From contig NC_133491.1 in NCBI RefSeq assembly GCF_025370935.1, positions 3,521,192 to 3,585,191 on the forward strand: a stretch of DNA of 64,000 bases, in the 5' to 3' direction. The position numbers and the translations under genes are program-made. Shown one piece after another: positions 1 to 11,674 of this stretch. Position 1 is the first letter of the stretch. Each line of letters begins with the position of its first letter. The stretch is from Choristoneura fumiferana. Taxonomy: Eukaryota; Arthropoda; Insecta; Lepidoptera; Tortricidae. The notes under the pieces were generated by a model, which saw only the letters and a list, made by a program, of their open reading frames with translations, searched no databases and was not told the DNA's origin.

Positions 1-200
1 TGATTGACAGACAACGCACAGCCTAAACTACTGTAGCTAGAGGCTTGAAATTTAGCACACATATTTCTTGAGCAACAGAGGAGCACTATGAAGGGATTTT
101 TCGTTCCTCCTCGGGAACGAATCCGCTGGATAAAGCTAGTTAGTAAACAGGTACCTATGGTGTGCTAGTAAAAAAAACATTTTAATTATTTTTTAAGTCT

Positions 201-324
201 GAATAGGGAAGCACCTCTATTTCACCTGACAGTAAAGTGCAGATGAGGCCGAAGATATAGCTAACTGGTTCAGTAGCCTATTCTATTCAATTTGTTGTTG
301 AACACCTAGGTAGCTCTAAACGGG
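201..324. repeat. Dispersed repeat, first of two direct copies
   Basis: This stretch recurs almost unchanged at 505-624: both begin GAATAGGGAAGCACCTCTAT and end GCTCTAAACGGG. The two differ by a few small indels and substitutions. Family not identified. The rest of 1-600 looks like further repeat debris; I see no gene there. Confidence 0.7.
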
Positions 325-504
325 ATTTGTTCGAAAAAACCCGTACCTTAATTATTAGCTTCTCGAGTAATTTTTCGCGTGCAGTTGGTCCGCCATCCCC
401 GATTCCATCACAAATCTCCAAAAGCCAATCCGTTCGAAAGGGGTGCCGCTCGAAGGATATAACAACAATTGATATAATGCAACAATTGATATAATTTTTT
501 ATTT

Positions 505-624
505 GAATAGGGAAGCACCTCTATTACCTGACAGTAAAGTGCAGATGAGGCCGTGATATAGCTAACTGGTTCAGTAGCCTATTCTATTCAATTGCTGTTG
601 AACACCTAGGTAGCTCTAAACGGG
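505..624. repeat. Dispersed repeat, second direct copy
   Basis: Direct repeat of 201-324, about 180 bp downstream of it. It abuts the minus-strand SINE that follows. Confidence 0.7.
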
Positions 625-856
625 CTTTGGCTATAGTTCCCACGCGTACCTTGCGGATTGGGAACTTCACACGCACCATTGAACTGCTTCGCAGGTTTGT
701 GCAGGTTTCCCCGATGTTTTCCTTCACCGCAAAGCTCGTGGTAAATTTCAAATGTAATTCCGCACATGAATTTGAAAAAACTCAGAGGTGCGAGCCGGGG
801 TTTGAATAACCCTCTGTTTGAGAGGCGATAGGTCAAACCACTAGGCCACCACGGCT
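625..856 (-). mobile_element. tRNA-derived SINE, minus strand
   Basis: Read on the minus strand, this has a tRNA-like head (GTGGCCTAGTGGTTTGACC, then a degenerate B box) followed by the same body as the SINEs at 21005, 41778 and 57337 (GTGCGGAATTAC, CACGAGCTTTGCGGTGAAGG, GTTCCCAATCCGC). The 3' end is incomplete: the GATGAT tail seen at 42060 is missing. Confidence 0.8.
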
Positions 857-1032
857 TTTTTACACGGATGTACTCTGTGTTAGGTTAGGTTTATTTTATA
901 AAAAGTTCAGTGAAGTTCCTATATCCTTGGAAATGATATCAAATGTTGTTATACTGATCATTACACACCCGTTCGAAAGGCAGTCCCTAGCCTAATCAAA
1001 CCATGGTGTCTTTATGTACCGTCGTGTTACAG

Positions 1033-1084
1033 ATGCGGCGGTGGGGTGCAAGCCGGCGCGCGCGCAGCCTCAGGGCGTGATCAG
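1033..1084 (+). other. GC-rich candidate exon (uncertain)
   Basis: A 52-bp GC-rich block in AT-rich surroundings, preceded by an acceptor-like CGTGTTACAG and followed by a donor-like CAG|GTACTT. The frame that would leave two bases (AG) is open, and those bases would join the first base of the 6047 exon as an AGA codon, so it could be an upstream R3HCC1L exon. It has no start codon in that frame and no recognisable homology. It may equally be chance. Confidence 0.2.
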
Positions 1085-2888
1085 GTACTTCCTACTTCAA
1101 TTGTATTCCGACCGCGGTCGCGAACTGACGTGCCTTATCCGCGTAAAGCGATAAGCTTGCATGACGACCTTGAGCGCTGATTGTGAACAGTGAGTTGTGG
1201 ATTTTGTTTTTGTGACACACGGATGATAAGGATTTTGATTGAAGTGTTGAATGTTTGGCTGATGTGGAATTGTGGATGTTATTTTGAGTAAGCGATTGAT
1301 TTTGTAAACAAGTATAGTGCGGGTACTTCCTATTCGTTTCAAGGTGCTGTGGAAATGTTGTTAAATGGGTTCAAGCTAGTGCAAAATATCTCAGTTCCAT
1401 GGAAAAAATAGGAAGTAGTTAACTAACTACCTACCTCAAATATTTGACTAAGTAATTAATTATCGATTTGCTTTTACGTTGGCTAGTTACGAACCGATGT
1501 GCCCATTTCTTGGTTGCGGCAAAACCGCGTAATCAACCTTTGCCCTACTGCTGACAAAGGTAGCAAAGCAAGCCAAATCGTTCGTGCCATGAATAATGAG
1601 GCGCATATTCGTGGATTTTAACTTGGTTACCCTCTATTACTTTTGATTTGAAAACTGTCACCCTTTGTCACCTTTGTCACCCGTGTGTGATATAACCTTC
1701 GTTCGTGACCCTTTTGATGAAGCAAATATGTATGATCAGTGACCCATCGATACCCATTTTACTTATTTAAACAACAACTGTTGATACAAGTATGAGACTA
1801 GATTAAAAATACCTAATTGAAAACAAATGATATCAAACGAGGGAACGTTATATTTTTATCAGCTGTTGACGATAAGTATGTACCTATAATTCTTTACTGT
1901 ACATAAAGCATATGAAATTGATAGATAACAAGAGAAATAGATGTACAAAATGAAGTTCTTTGTACAGAAAGGATCTCTTCCAAGGATATTTCATGAGTAT
2001 TTTTTAATGTATGTTATGCGCCTATAAATGTGTCACGCTTCGAGCTGACTCGAGGAAAACCCATTGCGGTTGACATTTGCTTCAGTGTAATCATGTGACA
2101 AATCACTATTCTAGTGAAAACTAGCTTGTTTTCGTAACATAGCCTAACATTGTGTTCTGTAGTTGGACAAAGGGTCAATCAACCCTGTCAAAGGCATCAT
2201 CTTGTCAATCTATAAATGATCCTTTAGACACAAGTGGCCACAACTCCTGAAATGCATCCTTATTCCCTTTCTACATCGTAAAGGAGGCTCCCTGCAAATT
2301 CATCGATAAATTTCAGTTTCCTAGTTCCAACTTAACCCGTCGCTCATTGTCCATTTACATTTATATTAATAAAAACAAGATGAAGATGATGATCCTGGTA
2401 AATGGATTTGCAAAAGGTCTGATATTTCTTAATTTAATTTAGTATATAAATCTAAAAAGAAAAGCCCTTCATGACTGGCTGACTCATCAGCAGCAGCACC
2501 CAGCTGCCCTTTGGACCTAGAAAGCTGACACTTTGCATCAAAGCTCCTTTTATTATATAGAAAAGCAAGGAAGTTCTGCAATAAAGGCGACGTCGCAGGC
2601 GCAAACTAGTGCCTGCATTCGCAAAGTTCATCTAAAAAGATTAACATTTTAAATCAATCATTAAACGTTTGTCATCATCAATGACATAATGACAGTCATT
2701 GCCTGGCCTCAATCTAACCTCGGCCAGCTAGGATGACAGCTGCATTGTGTTTGCAAAATGCAGAGAGATTGCCGAATAGGTACTTGACCTCTGTTTGCCG
2801 AATTGATGTAGCTATAGTTAGTTACCTACTACATTATGTTTAAAATTAGACAAATTTGACATGAGCATGAAGCACGCATTGTAATAAA
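1085..2888. other. No gene seen
   Basis: AT-rich sequence with stops in all frames and no domain-like translation. I recognise no RNA gene or complete transposon here. Confidence 0.6.
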
Positions 2889-2975
2889 TCCTACTTATAT
2901 TACAAATGTAAAATTTTGCATGTATGTTTGTTTGTACTCCTTCACACTAAAACTACTGGATGAATTTGACAGCTT
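2889..2975 (+). mobile_element. Helitron-like 5' fragment
   Basis: Begins TCCTACTTATATTACAAATG, a diverged version of the 5' end of the Helitron-like elements at 8056 and 11607, including the later CACACTAAAACTACTGGATG segment that matches their 'accgctgaaccgat' region. No 3' CTAG end follows, so it is a relic. Confidence 0.5.
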
Positions 2976-2996
2976 AGTTAGACAGCTGAACGTCTG

Positions 2997-3125
2997 AGGG
3001 CCTACACCGAAGTTCGAAAATCGAAGTTCGTATCGTACCCTCCCTCTCGCTCTCGTATTAAATAGTATAAGTGTCAGAGGGACCGCACGACACGAACTTC
3101 GAGCTTCGAGTTTCGTAGTAGCCCT
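2997..3125. mobile_element. Small fold-back element (MITE-like)
   Basis: The ends are an imperfect inverted repeat: AGGGCCTACACCGAAGTTCG at the left and CGAGTTTCGTAGTAGCCCT at the right, with internal CGAAGTTCGT / ACGAACTTCG also pairing. No coding capacity. Superfamily not assigned because the target duplication is unclear. Confidence 0.55.
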
Positions 3126-3990
3126 GCTGTAATAATACGTAGACTACTTTTTATTCCGATATTCCCACAGGATTTAGATAAAATATCCAAATTTCCACCG
3201 CTAGGATTAGAGACATAAAATTTGGCACAGGTATTTTATATACAACGTCAATGAAATCCGCAATGTAAATTTTGGGAATTCCTATTGCTGCTGGTTCTGA
3301 TAGTTGAAGGTGGAGGAGGGTGCGAAGCTGGGGGTAAACAGTAGTATTTACTTTTGATTCAGGTACAGCTCTCACTACGAGAATGGCATATCTAAAAACT
3401 ATTTTTGAAACATGCTGATTTCTGTCCACTAATGCGTAATATTAAAGCTATATAAAATAAATAACTCGAAATAGTCGGCTGTTCACAAATAACTAACTCA
3501 ATATAAATCTAGGTATAGTTTAGCATTATCGTAGTCAAAGTATGCTGAAACGAGACTTAACGATAGACGTATAAGGCTTAATTTTAATACACGGTGCAGG
3601 AAACATTGAACTTTGTTGCTCTAAGCTAACGGCTTGTTGCGAAAATCCACTATTTGACGCAAGTGTAATTGCTTACATGTCTATGTGAAAAACACATTTT
3701 ATTGTTCTAACGTTAATAGTAGGTATTTTACTAGTGAAATTATTGTTTCCAAAAATTATTGTCATGATTACATTACGAATGTTGCTATAAAAGTAATTTG
3801 TATAGTATGAAAAGTTACGATTAATTGCTAAGGAATACTTTTTTTATAAACACTTTCAACACCCGAAATACATGTAGGATGGTATTGCAATTTCGATGTT
3901 AATTCAGATGTCTGAGATTATAATGGGTTTTGTCAGTTATATCCTCCGCAGTCTTAAAATCCTATTAGAACATCCCAGTGTAAACATCGT
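3126..3990. other. No gene seen
   Basis: AT-rich, no supported coding region. A 92-residue minus-strand open frame here has no recognisable features. Confidence 0.5.
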
Positions 3991-4070
3991 ATCGCCCGGA
4001 CGGGATTCTAAACCACACCTGTCGCTTTACGCGCAAGAGGTGTCTTACCAACTGGTCCAGCGGGGAATCC
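3991..4070 (-). mobile_element. tRNA-like SINE head, minus strand
   Basis: On the minus strand it reads as a tRNA-like sequence: an A-box-like ACCAGTTGGTAAGACA, then a B-box-like GTTTAGAATCCC. It does not form a clean cloverleaf with a clear anticodon arm, so a SINE head is more likely than a functional tRNA gene. Confidence 0.5.
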
Positions 4071-4111
4071 GACCAACCAACCGAAAATCATAGTCGCTTG
4101 CATAGGTTGTA

Positions 4112-4281
4112 CCATCAGCCAAATAAGTGGTCTATCAATTTTTAAACAAGTTCCTATCAAATAGATATGTCGCTAAAGTCGAACTTTCAAGTTGAAAAAC
4201 ACGTCTATATTTTCATTATTGTTTTGTGACATGCAAACGATTATCAACTTTAGGGTGGTAGACCACATATTTGGCTGATGG
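4112..4281. mobile_element. MITE with TA target duplication
   Basis: Terminal inverted repeats of about 27 bp begin CCATCAGCCAAATA and pair with TATTTGGCTGATGG at the right end. A TA dinucleotide flanks each end (4110-4111 and 4282-4283), as in Tc1/mariner-type elements. 170 bp, no coding capacity. Confidence 0.7.
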
Positions 4282-4283
4282 TA

Positions 4284-5038
4284 CGCCAATGGTGGCGTGT
4301 GGTGCCATCCATCGCGACTTCTATATGTTACGACACGAGTTGGAAAGGTGTAAAAAACAATATACCTACCTCCTTTATTTTTCAATGCTATTTGTTTTTT
4401 TCTTAATCTGACGTGCACAGTGCTGCTTAGCACAGGCTTGTGGTATCTATTCGGACAAACTTGCACGCACAAAGCTCTTCCACTGTACTATTACTTTCTG
4501 TGCTTCCACCCGCATATTTTTTTAAAATCTCGAAGAACCTTCATAAATATAACTATTTAACTGGGATCATAGCTAATAATAACTACTGGTTAAATCAGAT
4601 TACGGGTAGATCGCTCTTAATCAAATTAAATGTCATGATCAAAGATAGAGCCAGTCATGCGGCATAATGGCAAATTGCAGTGCCGGCGATCGGTCACCGC
4701 TTGCAGCATTATGTATAAATATTTGTATTGCATAATGAATAACTTGTCTATACGGGTAAGATAGGATAATTGATGAGACAATGCCTTTTGTCCTGAAGAA
4801 ATCTGCTGAACAGTCGTTTGGATTGTAGACAAAAGTAGCCACTAAGATAATAGTTTAAACGATTAGCATTGAACAGGCTGCTTTATATCCTCTCGATGAC
4901 GGACTGACTGACCTAATCAAGTCGGTATTCTTGTCACTTCCTTTTGAACGGTTCTCTCTAATAAAATTACTAGATCAAATTGACATAGATAGAACAAAGT
5001 CATGTTTTCCCTAAAATCCGAGGGAGAAAATAAAAAAT
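4284..5038. other. No gene seen
   Basis: AT-rich sequence without supported coding or RNA features. Confidence 0.5.
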
Positions 5039-5063
5039 CTGCTGCTGCTGCTGCTGCTGCTGC
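5039..5063. repeat. (CTG)n microsatellite
   Basis: Eight uninterrupted CTG units, followed by a repeat-like segment (GATTAGCCCGAAACATGTCG) of unknown family. Confidence 0.85.
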
Positions 5064-5728
5064 TAAGAGGAAGGGCTAAGGATTAGCCCGAAACATGTCG
5101 AGCTAAACTCGATTTAAGACGTGAGTTATCCGGGTCAATATAATTTAATATAAATCTGCTGCCGTTAAAAGCTCACTATAAAGATACTTAACTCAATACA
5201 TGGAACACCTATAAAGAACAATCGTGACCGAGAACACTCAAATATTGCTGCATACGCTAAGGCTGGCCTTGTCATAGGATTGTACATTAAAAGTATCGCT
5301 TTTGTACGTGTAGGCTCTCCCAAAACTTCATTGCCATTGCCGTTATTACCCTCACGTTCTTCCACGGAGCTAGTCAAATCATCATATCCATTGGCCTGAA
5401 CTGCTCAAATCACCATAATCCATTCACCCCTTTCGAGCAAAACAAACGAGCGGAGCGAGTCGTTGCCGCAAGCGGTAAGTGGGGCTCAGTCGAAATATTC
5501 CGACCTTGCCCTCCTTGCGCGTTACGTGAGCGTTTCACCAATGTAACAGCTACGCGGCAGTTAGCGCGCCGTTGTGGAAGTTTGTTGATTGTTTTTTTAG
5601 GACGGATTGCGTTACTGATTGGTTTGTAGTTTGATTAAAGATTGAGTGCAATGAATGCGTGGAGTTTAATAGGAATTGTGGATTTAAAGTTTCATGATCA
5701 TGATGCCCGATGAGACTGTAGAAGATTC

Positions 5729-5790
5729 TTCATCATCATCATCATCATGTCAGCCGAAAGACGTCCACTGCTGGACATAGGCCTCCCCCA
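5729..5790 (-). mobile_element. SINE 3'-tail fragment, minus strand
   Basis: (CAT)n followed by GTCAGCCGAAAGACGTCC and CTGCTGGACATAGGCCTCC, the reverse complement of a GATGAT-tailed lepidopteran SINE/LINE 3' end. Only the tail is present. Confidence 0.55.
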
Positions 5791-6046
5791 AGAAGATTCA
5801 GTGGACTGGATTTTGTTGTTAATGTACTACTTGTTGTTTTCGGCTTGTTTGCGATCAGCCGCAAAGGTAGCTAGAAGCTCTTGTCAGTTTCATTACTCTG
5901 GTACAACATTAATTGGTTGATTAAATTAATGCATCTATTTCCATTGTTACTTTCCTCCAGAATCTGAAATGTAGAAGGGTCTCACATTTGATCTGCTTGT
6001 CCAGTGCTTTTGTCTTCTAAATTACAACAGCACCTTTAATCCACAG

Positions 6047-7137
6047 ATCTGGTTCAACGAAGCCCCGTCGACCTGACCGCGCTGTATACGTGCCCCGCGC
6101 GTTACGCCACGCCGACAGCGGTCCCGACGAGAAACCCCCAGACCCCAAGCGGGTGCAAACCCCCGCCCCCGCGAAGGCCCCAAAGTCACCGCCGCCCAAA
6201 GACAAGTCACAACCGACCACGCCGCGTCGCTCCATAGACAAGACTTACTGCAACGTCTACACCCCCCCGCATCTACGGAACAGTCGACCCCCGGCCCCCA
6301 GCATAGACCCCGCGCCTACAAACGAATCCGTGCCTTTAGGCTGCCAAGTGCCAAATAGTGATAGTGCAATATCATATAGTGATAATAGTTATAATGAAGA
6401 CGATAGTAGTTTTTATATAGGAGATTATTTCGCCAATGGACAGCTAGGACTGTACGCCCCAGAGTACTATAACGAATACGTGAGAGTTTATCCGACCGAC
6501 AACGAGTGGGGGACCCATGAATCCGACGTGACCATGGCAGTACCTGAAGCGAATCAGAACAATATTATTGACAACGGTTATTTATACAGTAAGGATGAAG
6601 ACGTCGATGAGAAGGAGCTGATTAGAGCCTCCCAAGAAATAAATAGGAGTAATAAGAGAATTATAAAACAGAGCTTCGTTTCTGATGTGCTCGTCATATC
6701 GGATCCCGTCGAGAAGAGCGAAGAGAAAGAGCCAGTCGTAGAAGAAGAAAAGAAAGAACCTGAACCTAAGAAATTGAAGCCACAATTAGAAGCTAAGGTT
6801 TCGTTGAAACGCGAGGAAAACGATTGGGACGCAGTGTTCGATGACAGTGGAGAGTGTTTGGATCCTTCTTTGTTAGAGGAGCTCACGTCTACCGTTGGTA
6901 AAGTGCACATAAGTAAGGCTAAGAACAGTTACGAGCAATACCAGACCAGAGGTCAGGCTTTGTTCAATGGGCCTTATGACGAAACGTTCGGACATGTGGT
7001 GGAAGTGTACGATTTTCCCAGTGAGTTTAAGACAAACGATCTGTTCTCAGTGTTCAGTGAATACAAGGACACCGGGTTCGAGATAAAGTGGGTGGACGAC
7101 ACGCATGCGTTGATTGTCTTCAGCAGCGCTAAAATTG
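6047..7137 (+). CDS. R3HCC1L-like, large coding exon
   Basis: Starts after the acceptor CTTTAATCCACAG and ends at G|GTAAGC. The first base completes a codon begun upstream; the last base is codon position 1. It carries the N-terminal basic motif, the acidic linker (EKSEEKEPVVEEEKKEPEP) and most of the RRM-like domain. Reading through the donor gives a spurious tail ending at 7199. A GTG at 6090 is sometimes taken as a start, but the frame is open upstream to the splice site and contains conserved RRPDRAVY, so it is internal. This exon lies outside the duplicated region and is single-copy in the window. Confidence 0.85.
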
Positions 7138-10100
7138 GTAAGCGGCACATTACATTACACAACCCTGATTTTTGTTTCAGATATAATATTTTATCGTAAG
7201 CAAATTGTACCTACTCCTGTGAGGAGTTAGATAAAAAAAAAACTCTTTCGAAAGGAATGGTATTATACAGTAGTCCGCCGTAATGAAGTCAATCCTGACA
7301 CGTGTCACTCCCATACTGAATACGTCAAAAAACAAAAACATTCCTTGAATTTTGGTACGGATTTGTAGTTTGGTTGACAATCCAATTAAACAGTCTACGT
7401 AAGTGTTCTTAAATATGATTTTTCACAATAACTTATTTTGGAATAAGTTAGGTAATTTGAATTGGAAATTAAGCCACGTAATATTTATTTCGGTACCAAA
7501 AAATTGCAAAAAAAATGTCTCTCCTAATAATACACTTCACTAAAGGACATCCTCTCATAATATTACCTAACCATCATGTCCACACCCACCCACTCGGCAC
7601 AAGCTCTCTCGGCTTATGATCCCAAAAATTACCGCATCATGTGAATGAGTACCTCAAAAAAAATTATATAGAGCCTACAAAACAATAGACACATTCAAAC
7701 TATCAATTGGCATTACGATACCGTCGGGCCCTCTAATTTCTTATCCGTCAATATGTAATCAGCTGCATAACGCAAATCTGCAACAGTGCATCTAACGAAG
7801 AGTTAACCACACTGATTAAACAGATTACGTAACGTAGAAATATCGGGAAACCCCTCAAATCTGTTTAATAACGCTCAGAAGCACGCAGAGTTTCATAAAA
7901 CGTTGCGTAAGATAGCGCAACTTGTTGATAAACCTGTACTGAAGATATAGGAAGGGCTAGGATTGAGTCACATAAGCGTCACATGTCGATAGCGTGATAT
8001 ATAGGTACGTGAGGTATGGCGGGTGATTCTAACCACGCTAGCGTAAGAGAAACAATCCCTACTTATATATTAATATATTTAATATTATAAATGCGAAAGT
8101 AACTCTGTCTGTCTGTCTGTTACGCTTTCACGTCGAAACCATTGAACCGATTTTGATGAAATTTGTCATAGAGATAATTTAAACCCCAAGGACCAACATA
8201 GGATACCTTTTATTCCGCCAGCACGCGATAACCTAGGCGCGGGCATAGGCTAGTTTTTCTATAAAGTCCTGAGAAATATATTTAACTTTGATAAGATTTC
8301 GCGGATTGAAACTTAAATACATATAAGGTTCGTGTGTGAATCGTTAGCTCTATTTTCACACATTATGCCACACGAGTTCGTCTTGTTTGTCTTCGGCGTT
8401 TGTTGGGTAAACTGGCGCCGTGTAGTCAAATATTTATGTATAATATTGATTTACATTTTACCGACACAGCGTGAGATGATTTACATGTAGTATGTAAAAT
8501 AGTATCAGAAGTAATGGAGAGTAATTGAAACATATTGTTGTTTGAATCCATGTTTGATTTTGAAACTTGTTAAATACTGTGTCTTATAATATAAAGGTGA
8601 ATCTACGAGCGTCTCAGCCGCTGTCAATTCCTAGCAGTAAGTAAATGGGTAATTTATTATTCATTGATTTTTGTACGAAATCGATCCTAGCCTAACTACA
8701 GAATTACGTCATTATTAAAAACAATCTGCCATCCAATTCTTAAAATCTTAACCTAGGGAATAAGTAATTTGATACAGGCACCAGCACCAATATCTGACAC
8801 AACAAACCGTGCAAATATGTCTGATAATACACTATTTCTAGGGCCGGTGGGTTGTGTCAGATATTTTTGCATGCTCTACTGTGGCAGATATTAATACAGT
8901 TGACTGTACCATTTACATGGTTATTCAGTGTAAAACCTTTTTTTTATTGTTTAATTTTACAAATTTCACTTATGTAATAAATAATAGACTGAATAAAAAA
9001 GTAAATGCAAGCCAGTCATGCAGTTTATGCAAGAATTACGCAGATATACAGATATAAACAACCGGCGTATTATTTGGGTTAGCTAATTATTACAAAGCTT
9101 AATGGATTGTTTTAAACTCTGTTTCAAATTAATAACAAGCTTTTGCTCTCACAAATTGGTTAATCATTATGCAATTTCAACTGCAACTTTGCAATCAATT
9201 TCCTAGATAAAAACTATCCTATGTCCTTCCCAGAATCTTAAACTGTTTACATTATATTTTAGTAAACCTAAGTATCTAACTTTTACTATAATAAAACAAC
9301 AAGATGTAAATCTGTAAAATTTTACAACGGCGTCGCGTAACCTATTACTGGTTTATAGATATATCGGTTACCGAAGCCAACACCTACTTACGGTCACGAT
9401 ACCAAGCGGTTACTTTCGTTCTAGAAGCTCTAGGAAGTAAAACGCGACAGTACTTATTCATAGTCTCGCTGCTAAAGGCTAAGGGGTTTCTCTTAGTATG
9501 TTTTATCAAGTAGACGTAGATTTTCGTGAGGAATGCCTCACACCGAACTTAACGACCTCTAATCTAAACCAAATAGATGAAACATACATACAATCACACC
9601 TCTTTCCCAACGAAAGGGTAGGCAGAGGCTATTTCCACCCGCTACGATCCTGACATACATCTTTTGCTTCGTCAACACTTATTAGTCTTTTGATACGTGC
9701 AAGAAGATAACCTAACCAACAAGTTGGAAAACACCATTTGTAACGTCGGCATTGTCACTTCAATAGGCAGTATTTAAGAAAAACAATTATGATGAGTATC
9801 AAAAGTCGTTTAAAAAAAACACAGAATTACGTTATTATTTTGTTCAATTTTTACACTTTTGATAAAAACATATTTTTACAAACAAAACTTGGAGTGATCA
9901 CTAGTACTCGTATATGGAACAAGCATCGATAATTGAGATTATCGATATAGGATCTCACTACCTGTCACAAAACTTTGCACCGTGGATTCCTGTCTGTTCA
10001 TGATGAACACATTCCTCGCAACGCATCCTCGTGCATCTCTGGTGGAGACGCAGCATTATCCTTTTTTTTACGATGTATCATAACTAGCACCTATAACACA

Positions 10101-11637
10101 TTAGCCCTGACACTAAAACCCGTATAATTTTACATAACGTAACACCCGCTAATATGTACAAGTATTTATACGCCTAATAAGTACCCAATCATATAACAAT
10201 CGAAAACAGCAGTGTAGTATAAACACATTACCGGCATTTGTTACTTATAGGTATGCCAAAAAAGCACACATTTACTGTACCTACTAGGATATCTACTTTT
10301 AGTTATAATATAGACATTAGTAGTTCCCGAATGCTTACTCTATATCGTTCACATGTTTAGTTCAAATTCATAATATTTCAATACTTCAGTAGATCGGTTC
10401 GTTTCCTCACTTTGAGAATGATGCGATGCCTTTGCCCAAGATAGGGTTACGTAGCCATTACGAAAAAAATCAAGTAATATTATGTGCGTTATAACTTAAT
10501 AATAATAATTGGCCTTGACATCTTTTGCAGATGAGCTAAGTAGCATAATCGCGACGACACTTGCGCTCGTGACTAAATAGGCCGATTCGGGACAGGATCC
10601 CCCGGCCGCACACGCGACAAGTGTACTCCCCCCCAGGTTATAACTTATAACACAATTAAAACACTTACTACAGTCTTAAAATCTATTACCAGAAAAAGAG
10701 CGCATCTTCACGGCACTTACGTCCTTTTGTTGAGAAGCACAGTTTTTCGGCAATAACTCAAAAACTGTATATCCGATTATGTTGAAACTAATTTTCGATG
10801 ACAGTATTTATTAAGTGTAACCTTTCCATATTTTTTGGACAAACGATTTACAAGATAGAGGGGGGGGGGGGGCACAATTTTTGCTACTTTGGGAGCGATT
10901 ATTTCCGGAAATCTTCACTTAAAAAAGTTTTTGCGTGGGAGTGTTGCGTTTTTGTAAAACATTTCGTATGTTGCTCTATGTGCGTAAAAGCGTGCTCTAA
11001 ACTTAAAGGACAAGTCAAGCGGAGCGTTATAAAAAAATATTTATATTTATTAGTATTTTCATTTTACCAATGAAACTTACGGGGCCCCTATTTTTTTTTA
11101 GGTAGTATAGAATGCCTTTCATGCCAGTATACATAGGTATATTCCGGTTGTCATACCCTCCATGCCGGAAACCGACAGTGTGCACTGCGGCATCCAGCGA
11201 AAATAAATATGAAGAACTTAGCTACCTCAATTTTCTTTTAACCAATGCATTAAACTTAAAAAGGACAAAAAATCGTGATGTATGCTTGCGGCACTTATTC
11301 ACTCCGCGGAACGCTAAGTACGCTTAAACGAGTTAAATGAAAAAAAATGAAAATGAAAAGATTTATTCGGGACACACACATATAAATAATAGATACTATA
11401 GTTAGTCGTTGCTTAAGCGGTAAAGTTGTGAAAAGCAGACTGGTTTGGCAACTGGTTGCACCAGCCGCATCTCAACTGCGATTGTGCTGGCTGACGTAAT
11501 GGATAAAAGGAAATATCACTGATCTAGTTTACTATTGGTTTTGTTGCAAGTCACGGAGCGCACGCGCCGGATACGCGAGTGATGGGAGATGGCGGAATCA
11601 CGAGCATCCATACTAATATTATAAATGCGAAAGTAAC

Positions 11638-11674
<37 letters not shown>

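Noticed and set aside
6017..6910. Minus-strand frames overlapping the large R3HCC1L exon
   Set aside because: Antisense shadows of a clearly conserved coding exon.
10857..10872. Long G run as a quadruplex or regulatory site (also 49460)
   Set aside because: A single homopolymer of differing length in the two copies; most simply a slippage-prone run.
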